From Acidobacteriota bacterium (GTDB lineage Bacteria; Acidobacteriota; Vicinamibacteria; Vicinamibacterales; CAVVIG01), in NCBI GenBank assembly GCA_003222555.1, contig QHWL01000181.1, positions 1-5,918 of the forward strand: a stretch of 5,918 nucleotides of DNA. The letters are read 5' to 3'. How positions within the stretch are numbered: the first letter of the stretch is position 1; every line of letters begins with the position of its first letter. The notes beneath the pieces were generated by a model that saw only the letters and a program-made list of their open reading frames with translations, was not told the DNA's origin and did no database searches. Of the stretch, positions 1-5,890 are shown one piece after another. The translations under genes were made by a program, and so were the position numbers.

Positions 1-2067
1 GGACCGCTGCGCTACTTCTCGAACCTGGTGATCCGCGACGGTGGACTGAGCGCACGCAGCCCGTTCGTGCCGGTGAAGGGCCCCGAACAGAACGTCAACT
101 ACGGTGTCGGCTTCGGCGGCACGATGGTTCAGAACAAGAGCTCTTTCTTCATCAACGCGTTCGGCATCAGCGCCTACGACACGCCAAACCTGAACACCGC
201 CGTGCCAGGCGGCACGGTGGCTCACGCGCTGAACCTCAAGGCGCCGCGCGACAACGTCTTCCTCAACGGGCAGATGGACTACGCGGTGACGCTCGATCAG
301 ACGCTGCGGTTCGGGTACAACCTGACGCACGTCGCCAACGACAACCTCGGCGTCGGCGGCTACGACGAGCCGGAGCGCGCCTATTCGACCAGCAACGTCG
401 TGCACACCTTCCGCGTCCAGCATTTCGGCCCAGTCGGGCGCCGCGCGTTCTGGCGTTCGCGCGTTCAATTCATCGCGACCGACACGAGCAGCGACTCGGC
501 GACCGAGACGTCGACGACTCGCGTGCTCGACGCGTTCACCAGCGGAGGGGCACAGCGCGCCGGCGGCGATCATTCGAAGGCGATCAACGTCGCTTCCGAT
601 TTCGACTACGTGCGCGGCCGCAATTCGATCCGCACCGGCCTCGTCCTCGACGGCGCTGCGTATCACTCCGATTCGGCCACGAACTACCTCGGCACGTACA
701 CGTTCGCGAACCTGCAGTCGTTCCAGGCGAACCAGCCGATCAACTACTCGCGCCGCATCGGCGATCCAAACATCTCTTACGCCAACGTCCAGGCCGCGAT
801 CTACGCGCAGGACGACATTCGCGTCCGAAAGAACCTCACGCTGACCCCCGGCGTGCGGTACGAGCTGCAGAACCACGTGAGCCGCGATACGAATTTCGGT
901 CCGCGTTTCGGCGTCACGTACGCCCCCACGGCAAGCGGCCAGACGACGCTGCGCAGCAGCATCGGCGTGTTCTACGACTGGCTGCCGGCGTCCACCTACG
1001 ATCAGGTGGTCCGCGTCGACGGCTTCCATCAGCGGGAGATCAACATCATCGATCCCTCGTACCCCGACGTGCCGGTGAATTCGATCGTGCCGCCGGTGAA
1101 TCGTTATCTGCTCGGCGACTCGTTCGCGACGCCGCGGATCACGCGGGTCAGCGCGGGTGTCGATCAGACGGTGATGAAGGTGACGCGCGTGTCGGCCACC
1201 TACAGTTACCAGCGCGGTTCGCGTCTCGCGCGCGGGGAGAATCTCAACGTACCTATCGAGGGCGTGCGTCCCGACCCGAGCTTCGCGAACATCATCGAAG
1301 TCGTTTCGGATGCCGCGTCGATCCAGCACCAGCTGCAGCTCGACGCGACGATCAATCCGGGCGCCATGCTGCCGGTCAACCGCAACGCGCCCCGCATCAG
1401 CTGGAAGCGCGCGACTGTCTTCGCCAACTACACGCTCGGCTCGATCCGCAACAACACCGACGGGCCGTTCGGCGTCTCGCCAACCGGCACGATCGCCACC
1501 GAATGGGGGCCGTCGGTCACCAGCGCCGGGGGCGGCGGCTTCGGCGGGTTCGTGCCTGGCGTGATCGCCTTCGGCGGCGGCTCCGGCGGCATCGACGTTC
1601 GACACCGGATGAACATCGCGTTCAACAACCAGATCGTCCGCAATCTTCTGCTCGCGGTGAACGTCAACGCGAGCTCGGCGCCGCCCTACACCCTGCTCAC
1701 CGGCATTGACACGAATGGCGACGGCATCTTCAACGACCGCCCCGCCGGCGTCGGCCGCAGCACGCTGCGCGCGAGCGGCCAGGTCAACGTCAACACGATG
1801 TTCGGGTACGTGTTCACATTCGGCCGTGCCACCAATCCGGTGCCGCCCGGAATCGGCGTGTTCGGCGCCGGAGCGGCGACCCAGGTGCGGACGATCGAGC
1901 AGACGAACACGAAGTACCGGCTGCAGCTCTTCGTGCAGGCCCAGAACATCACGAACGAGCGCAACTATCTCGGATACAGCGGGACGCTGACGTCGCCGTT
2001 CTTCGGTCATCCGACGACGGTCAACGGGATGCGAAAGATCGACATCGGGATGGGGTTGAGCTTCTAA
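1..2067 (+). CDS. TonB-dependent outer-membrane receptor, Oar-like, 5'-truncated by the window edge
   Basis: This is the C-terminal part of a TonB-dependent outer-membrane receptor that would take up a large or scarce substrate using energy from TonB-ExbBD; the substrate cannot be told. Frame 1 is open from base 1 to the TAA at 2065-2067 (688 residues visible). The GTG at base 28 is internal, not the start. The TonB box, plug and any N-terminal carboxypeptidase-regulatory-like domain lie upstream. What is visible is barrel: many alternating, aromatic-rich strands, the receptor-type segment YAQDDIRVRKNLTLTPGVRY (about residues 266-285), FGPRFGV at about 299-305, a Gly-rich loop at about 508-530 and an acidic DTNGDG loop at 570-575 followed by NDRP. 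The chain ends in Phe (GMGLSF), as expected for a BAM-inserted barrel. The family is common in Acidobacteriota. Family assignment is confident; the specific role is unknown. Confidence 0.9.
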   Translation, partial: GPLRYFSNLVIRDGGLSARSPFVPVKGPEQNVNYGVGFGGTMVQNKSSFFINAFGISAYDTPNLNTAVPGGTVAHALNLKAPRDNVFLNGQMDYAVTLDQTLRFGYNLTHVANDNLGVGGYDEPERAYSTSNVVHTFRVQHFGPVGRRAFWRSRVQFIATDTSSDSATETSTTRVLDAFTSGGAQRAGGDHSKAINVASDFDYVRGRNSIRTGLVLDGAAYHSDSATNYLGTYTFANLQSFQANQPINYSRRIGDPNISYANVQAAIYAQDDIRVRKNLTLTPGVRYELQNHVSRDTNFGPRFGVTYAPTASGQTTLRSSIGVFYDWLPASTYDQVVRVDGFHQREINIIDPSYPDVPVNSIVPPVNRYLLGDSFATPRITRVSAGVDQTVMKVTRVSATYSYQRGSRLARGENLNVPIEGVRPDPSFANIIEVVSDAASIQHQLQLDATINPGAMLPVNRNAPRISWKRATVFANYTLGSIRNNTDGPFGVSPTGTIATEWGPSVTSAGGGGFGGFVPGVIAFGGGSGGIDVRHRMNIAFNNQIVRNLLLAVNVNASSAPPYTLLTGIDTNGDGIFNDRPAGVGRSTLRASGQVNVNTMFGYVFTFGRATNPVPPGIGVFGAGAATQVRTIEQTNTKYRLQLFVQAQNITNERNYLGYSGTLTSPFFGHPTTVNGMRKIDIGMGLSF

Positions 2068-2069
2068 CT

Positions 2070-2095
2070 GGCTCACGTCGCCGCGCGGTCGAGCC
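2070..2095 (+). terminator. weak stem-loop after the receptor gene, possible terminator
   Basis: Three bases after the receptor stop codon, GGCTC (2070-2074) can pair with GAGCC (2091-2095) around a GC-rich loop that contains the self-complementary CCGCGCGG (2081-2088). Only the short ATTTCT follows, with no real U tract, so this is at best a poor intrinsic terminator. It is listed because of its position. Confidence 0.2.
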
Positions 2096-2134
2096 ATTTC
2101 TCGGCTGGTGGCTGGTTGACCCTCGCCAAAACTC

Positions 2135-2160
2135 GTCCGAGTTGAATTTCAGCCCAACTC
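2135..2160 (+). repeat. left inverted repeat of the IS remnant
   Basis: This stretch matches the reverse complement of 2422-2447 at 19 of 26 positions by hand alignment. The core GTTGAATTT (2141-2149) is perfect, and 12 of 13 positions match over 2137-2149. It lies 16 bp before the surviving transposase start. Confidence 0.55.
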
Positions 2161-2175
2161 CCGCCACGATGCCGC

Positions 2176-2326
2176 ATGCTGGAGCTGGTCATCGTGGTCG
2201 TCCGCGCACTCACGTTGGCGCTCCGCGGCCACCGGGAACTGGCGTTCGACAACATCCACTGGGCCGATCATCGCGATTCCGGAAGTCGGCGGCCTTCATC
2301 ACCGCTACGAACGGCAGGCAGCGTAG
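2176..2326 (+). pseudogene. transposase (integrase-core, rve type), catalytic domain deleted and frame shifted
   Basis: Two pieces of one transposase are joined. From the ATG at 2176, frame 1 reads MLELVIVVVRALTLALRGHR followed by ELAFDN, ending near 2253. This matches the N-terminal helix of integrase-core transposases, which normally continues into a LENLALRQQL-like segment. From about 2267, frame 2 reads IIAIPEVGGLHHRYERQAA then TAG at 2324-2326, which I recognise as the usual C-terminus of the same proteins. Everything between, including the whole DDE catalytic core (about 1 kb in an intact gene), is missing, and the frame changes at the junction (about 2254-2266). No active product is possible. 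The match is from memory of family sequences; exact IS family is not assigned. Confidence 0.72.
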
Positions 2327-2421
2327 GCGCCGGACTCGCCAGCGCGTGCCTGCTGGAGCTCAGTGCGGTGTGAGCACGCATCGCACGCAGCTCCGTTTCG
2401 TCACCGATACGACGTCTGCGC

Positions 2422-2447
2422 GAGCTGACGTCAAATTCAACGCGGGC
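2422..2447 (-). repeat. right inverted repeat of the IS remnant
   Basis: This is the reverse-complement partner of 2135-2160. The core AAATTCAAC is at 2433-2441 and the outer CGG at 2443-2445 pairs with CCG at 2137-2139. It lies about 95 bp after the transposase stop. Confidence 0.55.
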
Positions 2448-2766
2448 TGAGTGTACGCAACCTGTGCCTCAGAGCTTGGGCCGGATTGCCTCGCCGGTAC
2501 GCGCCGACTCTGTTTTAGCGAAGCACAGGCACAACATGCATTTCACGTCGCGGCTCGTCCCCCGAATACGGCGTCCTCGTCGGGCCGACTGACGAAGCGC
2601 ATTTCCGGCGCGTGCCGAGCCTGCGGGTGCTGGTCCTCGGTGTATGAGCGCGCCCTCTTAGCTCTGCACAATCTCTGCACAATTTATTGCCGAACACCAG
2701 GTAACAGCAGGTTCTCATCCGAGCTACCGGCACGAAGGACCCGCGAGTCCAACCACCTGCATTACG
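2448..2766. other. non-coding stretch between IS remnant and tRNA fragment
   Basis: No gene is supported here. A 117-codon GTG-initiated reading frame on the + strand and short minus-strand frames cross it, but they have no Shine-Dalgarno sequence, no recognisable protein similarity, and the + frame runs through the tRNA fragment. Its composition seems less regular and less GC-biased than the flanking genes, fitting inserted or decayed DNA. The one clear structure is the 11-bp tandem repeat at 2662-2683. A small hairpin, GGAC (2737-2740) with GTCC (2747-2750), sits just before the tRNA fragment. Confidence 0.5.
2662..2683 (+). repeat. perfect 11-bp tandem direct repeat, CTCTGCACAAT x2
   Basis: CTCTGCACAAT occurs at 2662-2672 and again, head to tail without mismatch, at 2673-2683, followed by an AT-rich TTATT. 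It lies 83 bp upstream of the tRNA-Asn 3' half. Short direct repeats beside a tRNA-derived attachment site are what arm-type recombinase binding sites look like, but no binding protein is identified here and the repeat may have another origin. Confidence 0.7.
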
Positions 2767-2811
2767 CTGTTAACCGGAGGGTTGCTGGTTCCAATCCAGC
2801 CTGAGGAGCTA
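2767..2811 (+). pseudogene. tRNA-Asn(GTT) 3' half, orphan fragment
   Basis: The positions fit the 3' half of a tRNA exactly: anticodon loop CTGTTAA (2767-2773, anticodon GTT at 2769-2771), 3' anticodon stem CCGGA (2774-2778), five-base variable loop (2779-2783), perfect T arm GCTGG / TTCCAAT / CCAGC (2784-2800), 3' acceptor strand CTGAGGA (2801-2807), discriminator G (2808) and CTA (2809-2811) in place of CCA. The 5' half is absent: the bases before the loop (TTACG, 2762-2766) pair poorly with CCGGA, no D arm is present, and no TCCTCAG strand lies at the right distance. C at tRNA position 57, where a purine is expected, and CTA for CCA indicate drift. It is not a working tRNA. The likeliest origin is the distal copy of a tRNA attachment site left by an integrated element. 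Confidence 0.75.
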
Positions 2812-2823
2812 TTTTCAAGGTGT

Positions 2824-2869
2824 ATTCCGGGCACATGGGTTACAGTTCATTCCGGAGACAATGGTAACG
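2824..2869 (+). repeat. two-copy 25-bp-period direct repeat just upstream of tldD, IS-end-like
   Basis: Unit 1 (2824-2844) and unit 2 (2849-2869) both begin ATTCCGG and match at 15 of 21 positions, sharing the pattern ATTCCGG-n2-ACA-n2-GGT-n-AC, with 25 bp between starts. Read on the minus strand, unit 1 begins TGTAACCC, the TGTAAC style of many integrase-core IS ends, and iterated repeats inside an end are typical of transposase binding sites. I therefore read it as a truncated IS terminus abutting the tldD start. A regulator's double operator is the alternative; position alone does not decide. Confidence 0.5.
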
Positions 2870-2887
2870 CGGGGCAGACCTGAATGA
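2854..2887 (+). promoter_or_regulatory. tldD translation-start region with ATGA-overlapping mini-ORF
   Basis: The tldD ATG (2884) has only a weak GGGG (2871-2874) as possible Shine-Dalgarno. A stronger GGAG (2854-2857) instead precedes an eight-codon frame, ATG at 2861 to TGA at 2885-2887, whose stop overlaps the tldD start as ATGA. This is the geometry of translational coupling, although GGAG lies only 3 nt before its ATG, closer than usual. The mini-ORF may be chance, because it sits partly in the repeat at 2824-2869. No convincing -35/-10 pair is visible. Confidence 0.3.
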
Positions 2888-4452
2888 TCAGGCGCGAGTT
2901 TCTGAAAGTCGCCTCGACGGCGCTCGGGACGGTGGGCCTCGCGCCCCGGATGCTCGAGCGCGAAGCCGCCGCCGCCGCCGAGGTCGACGCGGCCAAGAGC
3001 GGGCTCGCCGATGTCGCCCTCGCCGCCGCGAAACGGCTCGGCGCTTCGTACGCCGACATCCGCATCAACCGTTACCGCTCCGAATCGATCACGACGCGCG
3101 AGCAGCAGGTGCAGAACGTCGCGCGGAACCAGGACTTCGGCTTCGGCGTCCGCGTGCTCGTCAAAGGCACCTGGGGCTTCGCCGCCAGCAGCATCGTCAC
3201 GGCGGACGAGATTCGCCGCGTCACGCAGGCGGCGGTCGACATCGCGCGCGCGAACTCGGCGTTCCAGAGGAAGCGCGTCACCCTCGCCCCGGTCGCGCGC
3301 GTCGAAGCGAACTGGAAGAGCGCATTCGAGAAAGATCCGTTCGACGTGCCTCTCGATATCAAGATCCAGTTTCTGCTGACCTTGAACGGCGCCGCGATGA
3401 AGACCGCCGGCGTCAGCTTCGTGAACTCGTCGATGGTCTGGGTGAACGAACAGCGCTTCCTCGCGACATCCGACGGCTCGCGCATCGAGCAGTACCTCAT
3501 TCGCGGTCTGCCGCAGTTCAACGTCACTGCCGTCAGCCGCCAGACCGGCGACTTCCAGACACGCCGATCGCTCGGCGGTCCGCAGGCACGCGGCTATGAG
3601 TACATCGAGAAATATCCGTGGCGAGCCGAGGCGCAGCAGGCAGCCGAGGAAGCCGTCGCCAAGGTGAAAGCGAAGTCAGTCGAGCCGGGCAGGTACGATC
3701 TCGTCATTCACCCGACGAACCTCTGGCTGACGATCCACGAATCGGCCGGCCACGCCACCGAGCTGGATCGCGCGCTCTGGTGGGAGGCCGACTATGCGGG
3801 GACCAGCTTCCTAACGCCCGACAACGCAGGCAAACTCCGCTTTGGTTCACCGCTCGTCAACATCGTCGCGGACCGCGTGCAGCCGACCGCTCTCGCCACC
3901 GTGGCCTATGACGATGACGGTGTGCCGGCGCAGCGATGGTACTTGGTGAAAGACGGCGTCTTCGTCGACTGGCAGACGACGCGCGATCTCGCGCCGCTCA
4001 TCGGGCGCAAGAAGTCGTACGGCTGCCTCAACGCCGATTCGTGGCGCAACGTGGCGTTTCCACGGATGCCGAACGTCTCGCTCGAGCCGGGCGCGCAGGA
4101 TACGTCGCTCGACGAGCTGGTCGCCGGCGTCGAGAAGGGCATTCTGATCTACGGCGACGGCAGCTGGTCGATCGATCAGCAGCGCTACAACTTTCAGTTC
4201 GGCGGCCAGACGTTCTGGGAAATCAGCAAGGGAAAAGTCGCGGGCATGATGCGCGATGTCGCGTACCAGTCGCGGTCGACCGATTTCTGGGGCGCGTGCG
4301 ATGGCCTCGGCGGACGCTCGACCTATCAGTTGAACGGATCGTTTGTGGACGGCAAGGGCGAGCCCGGCCAGGTCGGCGTCGTCAGCCACGGATGCCCGGT
4401 GGCGCGCTTCCGTCAGATCAATGTGCTGAACACGTCCGTGTCGATGACGTGA
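2884..4452 (+). CDS. tldD: TldD-like zinc metalloprotease with twin-arginine signal
   Basis: This is the predicted catalytic subunit of a TldD/TldE peptidase. In E. coli the pair cleaves unfolded peptides, removes the microcin B17 leader and degrades CcdA. The 522-residue protein is longer than E. coli TldD (about 480), mostly because of an N-terminal RREFLKV twin-arginine motif (residues 3-9) and a modest hydrophobic stretch to about 19, followed by an Ala-rich region, so export as a folded protein is likely. The N-terminal TldD domain spans about 40-125. The C-terminal domain from about 247 carries HESAGH (285-290), the family's HExxxH zinc motif, then AYDDDGVPAQR and RMPNVSLEPG blocks. The canonical C-G-K near the end, which supplies the third metal ligand in TldD, reads DGK here (489-491), with Cys504 in SHGC a possible substitute. 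The 2884 start is chosen because it places the Tat motif at the N-terminus. It is followed by tldE in an operon. Confidence 0.88.
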   Translation: MIRREFLKVASTALGTVGLAPRMLEREAAAAAEVDAAKSGLADVALAAAKRLGASYADIRINRYRSESITTREQQVQNVARNQDFGFGVRVLVKGTWGFAASSIVTADEIRRVTQAAVDIARANSAFQRKRVTLAPVARVEANWKSAFEKDPFDVPLDIKIQFLLTLNGAAMKTAGVSFVNSSMVWVNEQRFLATSDGSRIEQYLIRGLPQFNVTAVSRQTGDFQTRRSLGGPQARGYEYIEKYPWRAEAQQAAEEAVAKVKAKSVEPGRYDLVIHPTNLWLTIHESAGHATELDRALWWEADYAGTSFLTPDNAGKLRFGSPLVNIVADRVQPTALATVAYDDDGVPAQRWYLVKDGVFVDWQTTRDLAPLIGRKKSYGCLNADSWRNVAFPRMPNVSLEPGAQDTSLDELVAGVEKGILIYGDGSWSIDQQRYNFQFGGQTFWEISKGKVAGMMRDVAYQSRSTDFWGACDGLGGRSTYQLNGSFVDGKGEPGQVGVVSHGCPVARFRQINVLNTSVSMT

Positions 4453-4454
4453 GG
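4451..4454 (+). promoter_or_regulatory. Shine-Dalgarno for tldE, adjoining the tldD stop
   Basis: GAGG directly follows the tldD TGA (4450-4452, sharing its GA) and lies 8 nt before the ATG at 4463. This decides the tldE start: the nearer ATG at 4458 is in another frame and reaches a stop after four codons. A ribosome terminating on tldD would cover this site, so the two proteins are probably made in a coupled ratio. Confidence 0.65.
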
Positions 4455-4462
4455 CCGATGCA

Positions 4463-5806
4463 ATGGTGCTGACAGAAACGGCGTCGCGCGCGGTCACCGA
4501 CAGGCTGCTCGGCTCAGTCACGGCCGACGACGGAGTGGCGTTCGTGGAGAGCGAGGATTACTCGCATCTCCGGTTCGCGGCGAACACATTTCTCACCAGC
4601 GGCCGCCGCGAGGGTGTCAACGCGCGCGTCACCGTGTGGATCGGCAAGCGCCGCGGTTCGGCCTCGACGACTGATCTCAGCGATGCGGCGTTGAAGCAGG
4701 CGGTCGAGGACGCGCAGACGTTCGCCAAGCTCGCGCCGGTCGACGTCGAATACCTGCCGTCGCTCGCGCAGCAGACATATAAACCAGGCCAGGGTTGGGT
4801 CGACGCCACTTCTCGCATCGATCTGCCCGATCGCGCGCATCAGATCAGCGACGCGATTGCGCAGTCGGAGAAGGGCGGCATCATCGGCGCGGGCTTTCAT
4901 CAAGTCGGTCTTCTCGCGCGCGCCAGCGCGACGATGCACGGCAACTTCAACTACGAGCGCGGATCGCTCGTCAGCCTCAGGATGACGGCGCGGACCCCCG
5001 ACGGCAGCGGCTCCGGCTATTTCGCACGAAACCACTTTGACGTGGCCCGGCTCGACACGGCGCGCGTCGCGCGAGAGGCGATCCGGCGCGCGTCGGATTC
5101 GCGCGGCGCCCGGATGCTTCCGGCAGGGACCTATCCGGTCGTACTCGAAGCGCAGGCGGTTGCCGACCTTCTGGATTCCGGCGGCATGTCGTTCGACGCG
5201 CGCAACGCCGACGAAGGGCGGAGCGCGTTCTCTCTGCCCGGCGGCGCGACGAGAGTGGGTACGCGGCTCTTCGATCCGCGCATCAACATCGTGAGCGATC
5301 CGTGGCGGCCGGAGCTGTCGAAGTTCACGGCGTCAGACGAGGGGGTCCCGGCTGAGACCACGTATCTCGTTCGCAACGGCATGGTCGAGACCCTGCGGTA
5401 CTCGCGCTACTGGGCCCAGCAGAAGAACAAAAAGCCGAGCGGTCCGTTCGCGTTCATCCTCGAGCCGTCGACGCCCGGCTCGAGCGTCGACGCCATGATC
5501 AAGACCGCGAAGCGCGCGCTGCTCGTGGCGCGCTTCTTCTACATTCGGACGGTCGATCCACGCTCGGCGTCGGTGACGGGGTTGACGCGCGACGGCGTCT
5601 GGTACATCGAAAACGGCGAGATCAAGTATCCCGTCCGCAACTTCCGCTTCAATCAGAGCATCGTCCTGATGCTCGCGCCGGGAAACGTCGATCTGATCGG
5701 CGTGCCCGAGCGCGTCGCGAGCAGCGAGGGGGGAAGGGATCCGCTCTTCGTGCCGGCGCTCAGGCTCAACGCGTTCAATTTCACGTCGCAGTCGGATGCA
5801 GTCTAG
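4463..5806 (+). CDS. tldE: TldE/PmbA-like non-catalytic partner of TldD
   Basis: This 447-residue protein, close to the usual 450 of TldE/PmbA, is the expected second half of the TldD/TldE heterodimer, where the E subunit shapes the cavity but does not hold zinc. It shares the family layout: N-terminal domain at about 23-92, a middle segment, then a C-terminal domain from about 218. Where TldD has HExxxH, this protein reads VVLEAQAVADLLD (226-238), without the histidines. Later blocks include FTASDEGVPAETTYLVRNG, YWAQQKNKKPSGP and, near the end, an NGEIKYPVRNFRFN segment typical of TldE-type C-termini. There is no Sec or Tat signal: the N-terminus (MVLTETASRAVTDRL) is polar with no hydrophobic core. 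It starts 10 bp after tldD with an overlapping SD, so it is co-transcribed. Its lack of a signal beside a Tat-tagged TldD is the notable feature. Confidence 0.87.
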   Translation: MVLTETASRAVTDRLLGSVTADDGVAFVESEDYSHLRFAANTFLTSGRREGVNARVTVWIGKRRGSASTTDLSDAALKQAVEDAQTFAKLAPVDVEYLPSLAQQTYKPGQGWVDATSRIDLPDRAHQISDAIAQSEKGGIIGAGFHQVGLLARASATMHGNFNYERGSLVSLRMTARTPDGSGSGYFARNHFDVARLDTARVAREAIRRASDSRGARMLPAGTYPVVLEAQAVADLLDSGGMSFDARNADEGRSAFSLPGGATRVGTRLFDPRINIVSDPWRPELSKFTASDEGVPAETTYLVRNGMVETLRYSRYWAQQKNKKPSGPFAFILEPSTPGSSVDAMIKTAKRALLVARFFYIRTVDPRSASVTGLTRDGVWYIENGEIKYPVRNFRFNQSIVLMLAPGNVDLIGVPERVASSEGGRDPLFVPALRLNAFNFTSQSDAV

Positions 5807-5807
5807 T

Positions 5808-5890
5808 ACGTAGTGTCCGGCTTCCGCCTCCGCGTAAAGCTTCCGCCGTCGCTGAAGCTTCGGCGGACCGTGAGGGCGTCCGCCTGAAGA
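5808..5890. repeat. structured intergenic repeat with three overlapping hairpins
   Basis: Starting two bases after the tldE stop, the sequence opens with GTAGTGTCCGGCTTC-like text (from 5811) and contains three inverted repeats: AAGCTTC (5837-5843) with GAAGCTT (5854-5860); TCCGCCG (5842-5848) with CGGCGGA (5861-5867); and GGCGGAC (5862-5868) with GTCCGCC (5878-5884). The second stem shares bases with both the first and the third, so it competes with each of them. No U tract follows, so it is not a standard intrinsic terminator. It resembles the GTGTCCGGC...GTCCGCC dispersed repeats that I associate with Acidobacteriota intergenic regions. It could end or stabilise the tldDE transcript. The remaining bases (5891-5918) show nothing firm. 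Confidence 0.55.

Larger units (their letters stand above)
2135..2447 (+). mobile_element. internally deleted insertion-sequence remnant (rve-type), about 313 bp
   Basis: A short decayed element lies between the receptor and tldD. Both ends of one transposase coding region survive (start at 2176, stop at 2324-2326) while the catalytic middle is gone. The segment is bounded by imperfect inverted repeats, 2135-2160 against 2422-2447, with a perfect 9-bp core GTTGAATTT / AAATTCAAC. I see no clear target-site duplication outside the repeats. Both ends kept with the middle lost is the structure of a non-autonomous, MITE-like derivative that a full-length copy elsewhere might still move. The exact element ends are inferred from the inverted repeat and could lie further out. 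The IS family is not fixed; the protein ends resemble integrase-core transposases common in Acidobacteriota. Confidence 0.6.

Noticed and set aside
1708..1725. DTNGDG acidic loop in the receptor as an EF-hand calcium site.
   Set aside because: A short D-x-N-x-D-G loop followed by NDRP is common in barrels of this receptor family; without flanking helices it does not support a regulatory calcium site.
2073..2255. 60-codon minus-strand frame opposite the IS remnant.
   Set aside because: It is antisense to the surviving transposase start and crosses the left inverted repeat; no independent support.
2634..2640. TCCTCGG could pair with the tRNA 3' acceptor strand CTGAGGA (2801-2807), suggesting an interrupted full tRNA-Asn.
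   Set aside because: The bases after it have no D arm or GG in a D loop, the anticodon 5' stem does not pair, and the spacing is over 100 nt too long. A seven-base match including a G-U pair is likely chance.
2451..2804. 117-codon GTG-initiated + strand reading frame.
   Set aside because: No SD, no recognisable protein features, Arg/Cys/Ser-rich composition typical of non-coding GC-rich frames, and its end (RRVAGSNPA) is the translation of a tRNA 3' half.
3847..4521. 224-codon minus-strand reading frame spanning the end of tldD and the start of tldE.
   Set aside because: It is antisense to two well-supported genes; long open antisense frames are expected at this GC content, and it lacks family similarity.
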